Shown here one piece after another: positions 7,902 to 15,795 of a DNA stretch of 27,668 bases. Within the stretch, counting starts at the first letter, position 1; the number at the start of each line of letters is the position of its first letter. The stretch spans positions 1-27,668 of the forward strand of contig CAMOHY010000005.1 in NCBI GenBank assembly GCA_946615495.1, written 5' to 3'. The notes beneath the pieces are model-generated. The model had not been told where the DNA came from. It did no database searches and saw only the letters and a program-made list of their open reading frames with translations. Origin of the DNA: an uncultured Clostridia bacterium. Its GTDB lineage: Bacteria > Bacillota > Clostridia > Christensenellales > Aristaeellaceae. The position numbers were made by a program, and so were the translations under genes.

Positions 7902-9230
7902 TTATTCGTTCAGTTCCCTTACGCCCTTTGGCGTGAGCAGGGCATACAGCAGCCGCGCCTTGGGGGCGGGCTCTTTGGTAAAGCTTAAGGCGGACAGAAT
8001 GCGCGCCTCCGTTTCCCTGGCGTTTTCTTCGCTGCTGGCATGCAGGGTGCACAGCACATCGCCGGGGGCCACGGCGTCGCCGATGCGCTTTTCCATCACG
8101 AAGCCCACGGCGGGGTCGATCACATCCTCCTTGGTGATGCGGCCCGCGCCCATGCGCTGGGCGGCCAGGCCCAGGGCCGTGCCGTTCACATGGGACAGAT
8201 ACCCCGCCTCCTTCGCCCGCACGGCGTAGCGCACCGGCGCCTGGGGCAGCAGCGACGGATCCATGCACACCCTGGGGTCGCCCCCCTGGGCGGCGATCAT
8301 TTCCTTCAATTTTTCCAGGCCCGCGCCGCTTTGCAGTGCGCCGGAAAGCATTTGCAGCGCTTTTTCTTCCGTATCGGTGATGCCGGAGGCGATGAGCATC
8401 TGCGCGCCCAGGAACAGGGACACCTTTTTCAGCGGCCCTTCCGCGCGCCCGCTCAAAATGTCGATGGCCTCCTTCACCTCCAGGGCGTTGCCCACGTGGG
8501 AGCCCAAAGGCTCCTCCATGCCGCTGACCACCGCCACGATGCTGCGCCCCGCGTGGTGGCCGATATCCACCATAGCCTGCGCCAGCTCAATGGACTTTTC
8601 CAGGGTGGGCATCAGCGCGCCGGACCCGGTCTTTACGTCCAGCACGATGGCGCGGGCGCCCGCCGCGAATTTTTTGCTCAGAATGCTGCTCACGATCAGG
8701 GGAATGGAATCCACGGTGGCGGTTACATCCCGCAGGCTGTAGAGCGTTTTATCCGCGGGGGCCAGCTGCTTGCTCTGGCTCACCACCGCGCAGCCCACCC
8801 GGCGCACGATGCTCATGAATTCTTCTTCGGGAATATCGATGCGCATGCCGGGAATGCTTTCCAGCTTATCCAGGGTGCCGCCGGTGTGGCCCAGGCCCCG
8901 GCCGCTCATTTTCAGCACCTTGCCGCCGCAGGCCGCCACCAGGGGAGAAAGCACCAGGGTGGTGGTGTCCCCCACGCCGCCGGTGGAATGCTTATCCACC
9001 GGCACGCCGCCCACTTCGGGGTGCAGCATATCGCCGGAGGAAGCCATGGACAAGGTTAAATCCGCCGTTTCCCGCGCGTCCATGCCCATCAAGCGGATGG
9101 CCATCAGCAAAGCGGCCAGCTGATAATCGGGAATGGTATGCTCCGCCGCGCCGCGGACAAAAAAGTCAATCTGCTCACGGCTCAGCGCTCTGCCGCGCTT
9201 CTTATCTTCCAGAATGGAGATGATGTCCAT
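7902..9230 (-). CDS. pdp: Pyrimidine-nucleoside phosphorylase
   Basis: The enzyme splits uridine, thymidine or deoxyuridine with phosphate to give the base and (deoxy)ribose 1-phosphate, in cytoplasmic nucleoside salvage. The 442-residue length fits the family. The signature motifs are intact: VDKHSTGGVGD at about 78-88 (phosphate binding) and SGRGLGHTGGTLDKLESIPG at 109-128, then DVKTGSGA near residue 200. The ATG at 9230 is preferred: it lies 7 bases after GGAAGG, whereas an in-frame TTG at 9236 would almost touch the ribosome binding site. A promoter is visible at 9266-9294. It is the first gene of a probable operon with three envelope genes, an odd pairing with no obvious metabolic logic. 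Confidence 0.93.
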   Translation of the reverse strand: MDIISILEDKKRGRALSREQIDFFVRGAAEHTIPDYQLAALLMAIRLMGMDARETADLTLSMASSGDMLHPEVGGVPVDKHSTGGVGDTTTLVLSPLVAACGGKVLKMSGRGLGHTGGTLDKLESIPGMRIDIPEEEFMSIVRRVGCAVVSQSKQLAPADKTLYSLRDVTATVDSIPLIVSSILSKKFAAGARAIVLDVKTGSGALMPTLEKSIELAQAMVDIGHHAGRSIVAVVSGMEEPLGSHVGNALEVKEAIDILSGRAEGPLKKVSLFLGAQMLIASGITDTEEKALQMLSGALQSGAGLEKLKEMIAAQGGDPRVCMDPSLLPQAPVRYAVRAKEAGYLSHVNGTALGLAAQRMGAGRITKEDVIDPAVGFVMEKRIGDAVAPGDVLCTLHASSEENARETEARILSALSFTKEPAPKARLLYALLTPKGVRELNE

Positions 9231-9265
9231 GCGCAATCCTTCCTTATAAATAAAATTCTGTTTTC

Positions 9266-9294
9266 AGTATATCATATTTTTATTCTTCCGTAAA
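9266..9294 (-). promoter_or_regulatory. Putative promoter of the pdp-led block
   Basis: On the minus strand, TATACT (9266-9271) lies 17 bases after TTTACG (9289-9294), matching the sigma-A boxes at 5 of 6 and 4 of 6 positions. The predicted leader is about 30 bases and carries AAGGAAGG before the ATG at 9230. Confidence 0.5.
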
Positions 9295-9318
9295 GCGAAT
9301 GCAGGAAATTATAGCGTC

Positions 9319-9336
9319 AAAATGTTGTAACATTTT
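9319..9336. promoter_or_regulatory. Perfect operator-like palindrome upstream of the SH3b gene
   Basis: AAAATGTT-GT-AACATTTT is a perfect 8-bp inverted repeat with a 2-base centre. It lies 10 bases upstream of the -35 box of the plus-strand promoter, and its core TTGTAACA is repeated at 9353-9360, inside the promoter spacer, 28 bases further on. This spacing and symmetry suit a dimeric regulator. The bound protein is unknown. Confidence 0.4.
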
Positions 9337-9346
9337 TAAAAAATAC

Positions 9347-9375
9347 TTGACTTTGTAACAAAAATGTAATACTAT
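9347..9375 (+). promoter_or_regulatory. Putative sigma-A promoter of the SH3b gene
   Basis: TTGACT (9347-9352, 5 of 6 consensus) is followed after exactly 17 bases by TACTAT (9370-9375, 4 of 6). The region is strongly AT-rich compared with the surrounding genes. The predicted start site is near 9382, leaving a structured leader of about 90 bases. Confidence 0.5.
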
Positions 9376-9382
9376 GTAATAG

Positions 9383-9442
9383 AAAAAATGGATTTTTTCA
9401 TTTTTTGGTCTATTTTCGCGTGAAATTGGCCCTTTTGGGGCC
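9383..9442 (+). promoter_or_regulatory. Leader with two hairpins before the SH3b gene
   Basis: The predicted transcript opens with an A/U hairpin (AAAAAATG 9383-9390 with CATTTTTT 9399-9406). A GC hairpin follows (GGCCC 9428-9432 with GGGCC 9438-9442, loop TTTTG). Only a weak G-rich ribosome binding site follows (GGATGGGG, about 12 bases before the ATG). The first hairpin could protect the 5' end of the message; I see no match to a known riboswitch. Confidence 0.3.
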
Positions 9443-9472
9443 TACTACACAAGTGGATGGGGTGTCGGTTTT

Positions 9473-12400
9473 ATGAAGCAGATGATGAAACGGGTTTTGT
9501 CCATGGCATTGCTGCTGGCGATGGTACTGTCGCTGCTGCCTGCGGGCGGGGCGGCGGAGGAAGCCAAGCAGTACGGTTATCTGGTCATCAACAATACCAG
9601 CGTGAACCGGGTGGTGAATTTCCGCCGCCAGGCCAACACCAACGACAACACCAACTATCCCATTGCCCGCCTGCCTGAGTACTGGGTGGTGGAGGTGCTG
9701 GGCCAGGAAAAAGGCTGGTACAAGATCAGCGCCAACATCAACATCCAGGGCGGAACGCCCAATTACCAGACCGGCTATGTGATGGAAGGCTTCGTGAAGC
9801 TGATGACGGCCCAGGAGCAGGCGGAATGGCTGCAAAACCCCTCCGCCGCCTACCGGCCCGGCGCTACCGCCCAGCCCGCCGCGCCCACCCAGGCCCCTGC
9901 CGCCTCCGCCCAGCCCACCGCCGGCCCCGCCGCGGGCACCTTGCTTGGCTATGTGCGCACGGTGCGTCCCCAGGTGAACCTGCGGGAAGAGCCCTCCGGC
10001 AAAATTCTCAATGAAAACAATCAGATCGCCATCGGCGTGGTGCTGCCTTATTACGCCATCGTGGCCTATGGCGAATATGATTGGGCCTTGGTGCAGTATA
10101 ACGGCCAAACGGGCTATATCCGTTCCGACTGCTATATGAAGACGGACGCCTCCGGCAGCGAGGCCACCGCCGCGCCGGTCATAACCCTGGTGCCCCCCGC
10201 CGCGCCCACCGTAAACCCCGCCACCGGCATTCTCCCCGGCCAGACCTACGGCCGCGTGACCGCGGACAACGTGTTCTTCCGCAAGGCCATGAACACCAAC
10301 GGCGACTTTTGGGCCCGGCTGCCCATGGGCTGGATGATGGAAGTGCTGGGCGTTGCCACCCAGGGCGGCATCACCTGGTACAAGGTGAAGGGCAGCATTC
10401 CCACCAATCCCTCCCGTACCTACACGGGTTTCATCCACGGCAATTTCTTCACTTTGGTAGAAACGGCCACCTCCGCTCCCACCGCGCAGCCCACCGCCGT
10501 GCCCCAGGGCAGCAGCTACGCGCTGGTGATTCTGGATGGCATCAACATGCGCCAGACCCCCGGCGGCACGTCCCTGACCGCCCTGCGCTCCAATACGGTG
10601 CTCAACATTCTGTCCGTCCCGGCGGGCAATACGGCCAACGACTGGTACTATGTGGAATACAGCGGCCTGTACGGCTACGTGCCCGCCACGGCCCTGCGGG
10701 TGCTCACCACGGCGGAGCTTGGCAGCTATGTGCTGCCCAATCAGCCCGCCGTCACCGCGGCGCCCACCAGCGTCCCCGCGGCCTCCGCCGGATACGTTAA
10801 GCTCGTCAAGGACAAGGTGAACCTGCGCAAAACCCCCGCCGGCACCGTGCTTACCCCCAAGGAAAGCGATAAGCTGCCCATCAATACGCTTCTCAGCTAC
10901 AGCGAAGGCCCTGTGGCCGGCGGCCAGTACAAGTGGGTGCTGGTAACATACAACGGCGTCACCGGCTATGTGCGGGATGACTGCTATGTCTACTGCGACG
11001 CAAACGGCAACCCTGCGGCCACGCCCGGCCCCGCCGTGCCCACGGCTGCGCCGACGGCCGCGCCCGTCGTGCCCGGCGCCGCCACCCCGGACCCCACCGA
11101 TACGCCGAACGGCACCACCCAAGGCTACATTAAGCTGACCCGCGGCGGCGTGAACCTGCGCGCCAGCATTTGGGGCGCCACCCAGGGCCAGCTGGACCGG
11201 GGCACGGTGCTTCCTTACTTCTCCATAACCGCCAGCGGCAATAACAAATCCGAAATCTGGTATCAGGTATATTCCAGCAAGCTGGGCGCCTTCGGCTTTA
11301 TCCTGGGCACCATGGCTGAATTGTGCGACGTAAACGGCAACGCCCTTATTCCCGGCCCGCTGCCCACCGCCTCCCCCAGCACCATCGTGGGCTACGTGGC
11401 CACCACCGCTTCTTCCGTGTGGCTGCGCAAATCGCCCAGCGCTTCGGGCGAAACCGCCGGCCAGGTAAAAACCAAGGGCACCGTGCTGCCCCTCATCGGC
11501 CCGGCCGTGATTACGGATTACACCTGGTATCCCGTGCAGACCGCCGACGGCGTGCGGGCTTACCTGCGGGGCGATTACGTGTTTGAGCTGGCTGCCTGGC
11601 AGCTGGAATTGTATAATTCCACCGGCAAGCTGGCCACGCCCACGCCCGGCCCCGCCACGCCCCGGCCCGGCAACAGCGATTACATTCAGGTAACGGGCGG
11701 CACCCTGTGGATTCGTGAAACCCCCAGCAAAAAGGCCGACACCGTGGGCCAGCTGCCGGACGGCTACGTAATCAAATTCAACAAAAAGCAGACCGTAGCC
11801 AACGTGACCTGGTATCAAGTTACCTACGGCGGAAAGACCGGCTGGGTGATGGGCACCTACGTGCGCCTGCTCACCAACGCCGAATATGACCGGCTCAAGG
11901 GCACCGCTACGCCCGTGCCCGCCGCCACCGCCACCGCCGCCCCGCAGGTTGTGGATCCCTCCCAGTTCAGCGATTTGGCCATCACCACCGCGGACCGCGT
12001 GCGCATTCGGGCCAACGCCTCCATGAGCAGCAAGGAGCTGTACATGGTCTATGATACCGGCACCGTGATCTCCTACCTGGGCAATTACACCCAGCCCACC
12101 GCCAACAACCCCTATTATTGGTACAATGTGAAGTATCAGGGCGTGACCGGCTGGATGTGCGGCGATTTCGTGCGGGTGCTCACCCCCGCCGAAAAGGCGG
12201 CTTACCAGCAGACCGGCAATCCCTCCGCTCCCCAGCAGGCCACCTACCGCACCCTGGCCAAGAATTCCACCGGCGAGGACGTGCTCAGGCTTCAGCAGAG
12301 GCTCAGCGAGCTGGGTTACCTGGCCGCCGACCAGGTGAACGGCACCTACCTGACCAGCACCGAAAACGCCGTCATCGCCTTCCAGCGGGCCAGCGGCCTC

Positions 12401-12994
12401 ACTGTGGACGGCATCGCGGGCAGCAAAACCCAGCACGCTCTCTTTGGCACCACCGAGCCCGGCACCAGCCTGGACAACACCGGCAGCTCCGTATCCGTTA
12501 CCCTTTACCCCGTGGAAAAGAGCGATTGGTACACCGGCGATATCCAGAAGGTGTGGAGCGTTGGCTCCGTGGCCATCATCACCGACGTGTACACCGGCAT
12601 TTCCTTCCGCGCCCAGCGGCTTTACGGCGATAACCACGCCGACTGCGAACCCCTCACCACCTCGGACACCGCCGCTTACTGCCGCATCTATGGCGTGAGC
12701 GCGCCCCAGGAGATTGAGGACCGGGAGCAGGAGCTGCAGTCCTACCGCCGCCGCCCCCTGTGGGTGACGATCGGCGGGCGCACCTTCGCGGCCTCCATGT
12801 ACGGCATTCCCCATAACTTCTCCGGGGACCGCATCGCCGATAACGGCTACAACGGCCAGTTCTGCGTCCACTTCACCAACAGCAAGACCCATACCACCAA
12901 CATCGTGGACCCGGACGCCAGCTACAACAACTACTTCGGCCACCAGAGCGCCATCAACTACGCCTACTCTCATTCCATCAGCGGAACCAAGTAA
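9473..12994 (+). CDS. Exported protein with nine SH3b domains, a peptidoglycan-binding domain and a conserved C-terminal domain
   Basis: The 1173-residue protein has a signal peptide (1 to about 27, MKRVLSMALLLAMVLSLLPAG). Nine bacterial SH3 domains begin at about residues 34, 159, 259, 350, 440, 550, 640, 736 and 834, most with the pattern VNLRxxPxG...W..V.YNGxTGYVR. Pro/Ala/Thr-rich linkers separate several of them. A PG_binding_1 domain follows at about 924-990 (GEDVLRLQQRLSELGYL, VDGIAGSKTQ). The last 165 residues form a domain widespread in clostridial wall proteins: SVAIITDVYTGISFRAQR, GDNHADCEPLT, RRPLWVTIGGRTFAASM, GQFCVHFTNSKTHTT and a final GHQSAINYAY. Its conserved His, Asp and Cys residues suggest a catalytic or metal site, but its activity is not known to me. 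The protein is surely wall-associated. It is monocistronic as far as can be seen. Confidence 0.85.
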   Translation: MKQMMKRVLSMALLLAMVLSLLPAGGAAEEAKQYGYLVINNTSVNRVVNFRRQANTNDNTNYPIARLPEYWVVEVLGQEKGWYKISANINIQGGTPNYQTGYVMEGFVKLMTAQEQAEWLQNPSAAYRPGATAQPAAPTQAPAASAQPTAGPAAGTLLGYVRTVRPQVNLREEPSGKILNENNQIAIGVVLPYYAIVAYGEYDWALVQYNGQTGYIRSDCYMKTDASGSEATAAPVITLVPPAAPTVNPATGILPGQTYGRVTADNVFFRKAMNTNGDFWARLPMGWMMEVLGVATQGGITWYKVKGSIPTNPSRTYTGFIHGNFFTLVETATSAPTAQPTAVPQGSSYALVILDGINMRQTPGGTSLTALRSNTVLNILSVPAGNTANDWYYVEYSGLYGYVPATALRVLTTAELGSYVLPNQPAVTAAPTSVPAASAGYVKLVKDKVNLRKTPAGTVLTPKESDKLPINTLLSYSEGPVAGGQYKWVLVTYNGVTGYVRDDCYVYCDANGNPAATPGPAVPTAAPTAAPVVPGAATPDPTDTPNGTTQGYIKLTRGGVNLRASIWGATQGQLDRGTVLPYFSITASGNNKSEIWYQVYSSKLGAFGFILGTMAELCDVNGNALIPGPLPTASPSTIVGYVATTASSVWLRKSPSASGETAGQVKTKGTVLPLIGPAVITDYTWYPVQTADGVRAYLRGDYVFELAAWQLELYNSTGKLATPTPGPATPRPGNSDYIQVTGGTLWIRETPSKKADTVGQLPDGYVIKFNKKQTVANVTWYQVTYGGKTGWVMGTYVRLLTNAEYDRLKGTATPVPAATATAAPQVVDPSQFSDLAITTADRVRIRANASMSSKELYMVYDTGTVISYLGNYTQPTANNPYYWYNVKYQGVTGWMCGDFVRVLTPAEKAAYQQTGNPSAPQQATYRTLAKNSTGEDVLRLQQRLSELGYLAADQVNGTYLTSTENAVIAFQRASGLTVDGIAGSKTQHALFGTTEPGTSLDNTGSSVSVTLYPVEKSDWYTGDIQKVWSVGSVAIITDVYTGISFRAQRLYGDNHADCEPLTTSDTAAYCRIYGVSAPQEIEDREQELQSYRRRPLWVTIGGRTFAASMYGIPHNFSGDRIADNGYNGQFCVHFTNSKTHTTNIVDPDASYNNYFGHQSAINYAYSHSISGTK

Positions 12995-13017
12995 TTTATG
13001 GGAAGAGCGTGGAGTTT

Positions 13018-13107
13018 TACAGAGAGCACAGTTTATATGGCGGCTAACTAAGGATACGGAATCCATTCTGCAGCAAAATAAACTGTAATCTGCTCTCTGT
13101 ACTCTGT
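13018..13107 (+). repeat. Intergenic inverted-repeat element, copy B
   Basis: TACAGAGAGCA-CAGTTTA (13018-13035) is complementary to TAAACTG (13079-13085) plus TGCTCTCTGTA (13091-13101), apart from a 5-base bulge TAATC. The loop of about 43 bases is non-coding. The right arm and its continuation CTCTGTACTCTGTT are closely similar to copy A at 2470-2566. It lies 23 bases after the SH3b gene and could act as a structured 3' end for that message. Confidence 0.55.
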
Positions 13108-13145
13108 TCACCCATCTCAAAGCTCCAACGACAGGAGTACAGCGA

Positions 13146-14366
13146 ATGAAATACGATGTGATCGTCATCGGCGGAGGCGCGGCGGGATTGACCGCCGCGC
13201 TTTCCGCATCCGGGCAGGGCGCGCGGGTGCTGGTGCTGGAGGGGGCAAGCCGGGTGGGCCGGAAAATACTGGCCTCCGGCAATGGCCGCTGCAACCTGGC
13301 AAACGCCGGGCCAGCCCGGTATTTTGGCGGCGCCAGCCTGGCCGGCAGCGTGCTGAAAGGCTGTCCGGTGGAGGCGGTGCTTTCCTTCTTCCACGGTTTG
13401 GGCCTGGTCACGGTGGAGGAGGAAGGGGGCCGCATCTACCCCGGCTGCGGCCAGGCCGCCGCGGTGCTGGACGTGCTGCGGGCGGAATGCGGCCGCCGGC
13501 AGGTGGAAATACGCTGCGATCAGCCCGTGCTTGGCCTGGAAAAAACGCCCTGGGGCTTTCGCGCCCACACCCAGCAGGACGCCTTCGAGGGCCGCAGCGC
13601 CGTGGCCGCCTTCGGCGGCATGGCGGGCGGAAAGCTGGGCCACGACGGCAGCCCCTATGCCCTGCTCACCGGCTTGGGCCACACCCTGATTGCTCCCCGG
13701 CCCGCTCTCACCCAGCTGACGGCGGAAAAAGGGGCGGTTCGGGGCCTGAGCGGCCTGCGCCTGCCCGCCCGGCTTACCCTGTGCCGGGGAAGCCAGCCCC
13801 TGGAGGCGGCCCAGGGCGAAGCGCTGTTTACCGATTACGGCGTCAGCGGCGTGTGCGCCATGCAGCTGTCCCGCCGGGCGGGAGAAATGCTCAAGCGTGG
13901 GGAAACGCCTACCCTGTATATGGATTTTACGCCCATGCTGGGCCTGACCAAACGCGTTTACGACCGGGTGCCCGCCCAGGACCCCTTTCAGCAGGTGGCC
14001 CTGACGGCGGCATATCTGCAAAAGCGGCAGCGTATGCTGTCCGGGAAGGACCTGCTGCTGGGCCTGGCCCCGCGGCTGCTGGCAGAGCGCTTGAAGGGCC
14101 AAAGCGTGGAAGCCCTGGCCCAAAGCCTGGCCGCCTTCCCCGTCCAGCTTACGGCGGTGCGCGGCATGGAGCACGCCCAGGTGACGGCGGGCGGCATTTG
14201 CGGGGAGGAATTTTCCCCGGATACGCTGGAATCCCGCCTGTGCCCCGGATTGTTTGCCGCCGGAGAGGCGCTGGACGTGGACGGCGACTGCGGCGGCTAC
14301 AACCTGCAGTTTGCCTTTGCCTCCGGGCTCACCGCCGGAAAATGGGCGGCGGCCCGGAAACGATAG
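13146..14366 (+). CDS. HI0933/YhiN-family flavoprotein (NAD(P)/FAD-dependent oxidoreductase)
   Basis: The 406-residue protein opens with a Rossmann dinucleotide-binding motif, YDVIVIGGGAAGLTAALSA (Gly 9, 11 and 14). The family signature follows at once: SRVGRKILASGNGRCNLAN. The C-terminal FAD motif CPGLFAAGEALDVDGDCGGY and the final NLQFAFASGLTAGK are also typical. Members bind FAD and resemble BaiN-type reductases, but most have no proven substrate. The ATG follows AGGAG at 8 bases. It is the first gene of a tight plus-strand run and is 26 bases from the flavin-reductase-like gene, which fits a shared redox role. Confidence 0.88.
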   Translation: MKYDVIVIGGGAAGLTAALSASGQGARVLVLEGASRVGRKILASGNGRCNLANAGPARYFGGASLAGSVLKGCPVEAVLSFFHGLGLVTVEEEGGRIYPGCGQAAAVLDVLRAECGRRQVEIRCDQPVLGLEKTPWGFRAHTQQDAFEGRSAVAAFGGMAGGKLGHDGSPYALLTGLGHTLIAPRPALTQLTAEKGAVRGLSGLRLPARLTLCRGSQPLEAAQGEALFTDYGVSGVCAMQLSRRAGEMLKRGETPTLYMDFTPMLGLTKRVYDRVPAQDPFQQVALTAAYLQKRQRMLSGKDLLLGLAPRLLAERLKGQSVEALAQSLAAFPVQLTAVRGMEHAQVTAGGICGEEFSPDTLESRLCPGLFAAGEALDVDGDCGGYNLQFAFASGLTAGKWAAARKR

Positions 14367-14392
14367 AAAATGAAAGCAAGGAGGAAAACGCG

Positions 14393-14995
14393 ATGGACGA
14401 CCGTTTTGTTTCCCTGAACCCCGGCGCGCTGCTGGCGCCTGTGCCCGCCGTGATGGTGAGCTGCGCCAGGGCGGAGGAAAAGCCCAATATCATTACCCTG
14501 GCCTGGGTGGGCACCGTGTGCTCGGACCCGCCCATGTGCTCCATTTCCGTTCGGAAGGAGCGCTATTCCCACGCCATCATCCGGGAAACCGGGGAATTCG
14601 TCATCAATTTGTGCGGCAAAGGGCAAATGCGCCAAATGGACTACTGCGGCGTCCGTTCCGGCCGGGATGAGGACAAATTCGCTTCCTGCCATTTGACCGC
14701 CGTGCCAGTGCCCGGCTTTACCGCCCCCGCCATCGGCGAATGCCCCCTGTATCTGGCCTGCCGGGTACGCTCCTTTCAGGAATTGGGCAGCCACGATTTG
14801 TTCCTGGGCGTGATCGAGCAGGTGGGCGTCAAAAAGGAAATGATGGACGAAACGGGCCGCATCAATTACAGCCGGGCCGAATTGGTGGCCTATAACCACG
14901 GCAATTATTATGAATTGGGCCGGGCGTTGGGCTTTTTCGGCTATTCCGTGGCCGCGCCGGACGTGCTGGAGCGCCGGATGAAGGAGCTTCAATAA
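14393..14995 (+). CDS. Flavin reductase / flavoredoxin-like FMN-binding split-barrel protein
   Basis: The 200-residue product matches the flavin-reductase-like split barrel: PVPAVMVSCARAEEKPNIITLAWVGTVCSDPPMCSISV at the start, where FMN is usually bound, then RYSHAIIRETGEFVINL and the late strand HDLFLGVIEQV. Such proteins bind FMN and either reduce free flavin with NAD(P)H or pass electrons as flavoredoxins. The reading frame is open far upstream inside the preceding gene, but the ATG at 14393 is the right start because AAGGAGG lies just before it. It is probably co-transcribed with the YhiN-like gene. Confidence 0.85.
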   Translation: MDDRFVSLNPGALLAPVPAVMVSCARAEEKPNIITLAWVGTVCSDPPMCSISVRKERYSHAIIRETGEFVINLCGKGQMRQMDYCGVRSGRDEDKFASCHLTAVPVPGFTAPAIGECPLYLACRVRSFQELGSHDLFLGVIEQVGVKKEMMDETGRINYSRAELVAYNHGNYYELGRALGFFGYSVAAPDVLERRMKELQ

Positions 14996-15023
14996 TTCAT
15001 TCCCGGTTTACAAAGGACAGGAC

Positions 15024-15761
15024 GTGAAAAAAATGCCGGACTCGCAGGCGCTGCCCATCCGCGGCCTAACAATCGATTGGGGCAAAATAAGCCCCGGCAG
15101 CTATTTGAGGGGCATTCCCGCCGTGGCCGGAATAGACGCCCTTAGCTTTCGCGCGCCCATTACCTTTTTTGTGGGCGAAAACGGCAGCGGAAAATCCACC
15201 CTGCTGGAAGCCATCGCCATTGCCTGGGGCTTTAACCCGGAGGGCGGCACGCGGAATTACCGCTTTTCCACCTTTGATTCCCACTCCGAATTATGCGGCG
15301 CCCTGACCCTGGCCAAGGGCGTGCGCAAGCCGGGGTGGGGCTACTTTTTGCGGGCGGAAAGCTTTTATAACGTGGCCACCGCCGACGACGAATACGGGCG
15401 GGAAATCGGCGGCGTGCCCCACCATTACCACGAAAAATCCCACGGTGAAAGCTTTCTGGCTATGGCGCAGGCCAATTTCCGGCCCAGCGGCGTTTACCTA
15501 TTGGACGAGCCGGAGGCCGCCCTTTCGCCCCAGCGGCAGCTGACGCTGCTGTACGAAATATACGAATGCGCCAGGGAGGGCGCGCAGTTCATCATCGTCA
15601 CCCACTCCCCCATCTTGCTGGGTATGCCCGGCGCGGAGATTTGGAGCTTTGACGAGGGGCGCATTCATCCCTGCGCCTACGAGGATACGGACAGCTACCA
15701 GATCACCAAAATGTTCATCAGCAACCGCGCCCAGATTCTGCGGAATCTTTTGGGCGAATAA
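15024..15761 (+). CDS. Small AAA/ABC-type ATPase
   Basis: This 245-residue soluble ATPase has Walker A GENGSGKST (51-59), an ABC-signature-like SHGESF (139-144), Walker B VYLLDEPEAALS (157-168) and a switch histidine in THSP (193-196). It matches the AAA_15/AAA_21 group of predicted ATPases (COG3910-like), which are stand-alone proteins of uncertain role. There is no membrane segment or partner permease. The start is a GTG at 15024 after AAAGGACAGGA; an ATG three codons later is an alternative. The gap of 28 bases after the flavin-reductase-like gene suggests operon membership, though no functional link is obvious. Confidence 0.82.
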   Translation: MKKMPDSQALPIRGLTIDWGKISPGSYLRGIPAVAGIDALSFRAPITFFVGENGSGKSTLLEAIAIAWGFNPEGGTRNYRFSTFDSHSELCGALTLAKGVRKPGWGYFLRAESFYNVATADDEYGREIGGVPHHYHEKSHGESFLAMAQANFRPSGVYLLDEPEAALSPQRQLTLLYEIYECAREGAQFIIVTHSPILLGMPGAEIWSFDEGRIHPCAYEDTDSYQITKMFISNRAQILRNLLGE

Positions 15762-15795
15762 AAAGCGCGAAAGACAGTTTTTGAAAGGGACCCTT

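Noticed and set aside
9410..13435. A 1341-codon open frame on the minus strand, opposite the SH3b gene
   Set aside because: Its composition is Gly/His/Ala-rich and low-complexity, it has no domain, and it lies opposite a clearly real protein with signal peptide and SH3b motifs. Avoidance of a few codons in the GC-rich sense strand leaves the antisense frame open.
13487..14392. Upstream extension of the flavin-reductase-like frame into the flavoprotein gene
   Set aside because: This part is an out-of-frame reading of the YhiN-like gene; AAGGAGG just before 14393 fixes the true start.
15649..15795. Upstream extension of the HAD phosphatase frame
   Set aside because: It overlaps the ATPase C-terminus in another frame and the HAD fold begins exactly at the ATG at 15796.
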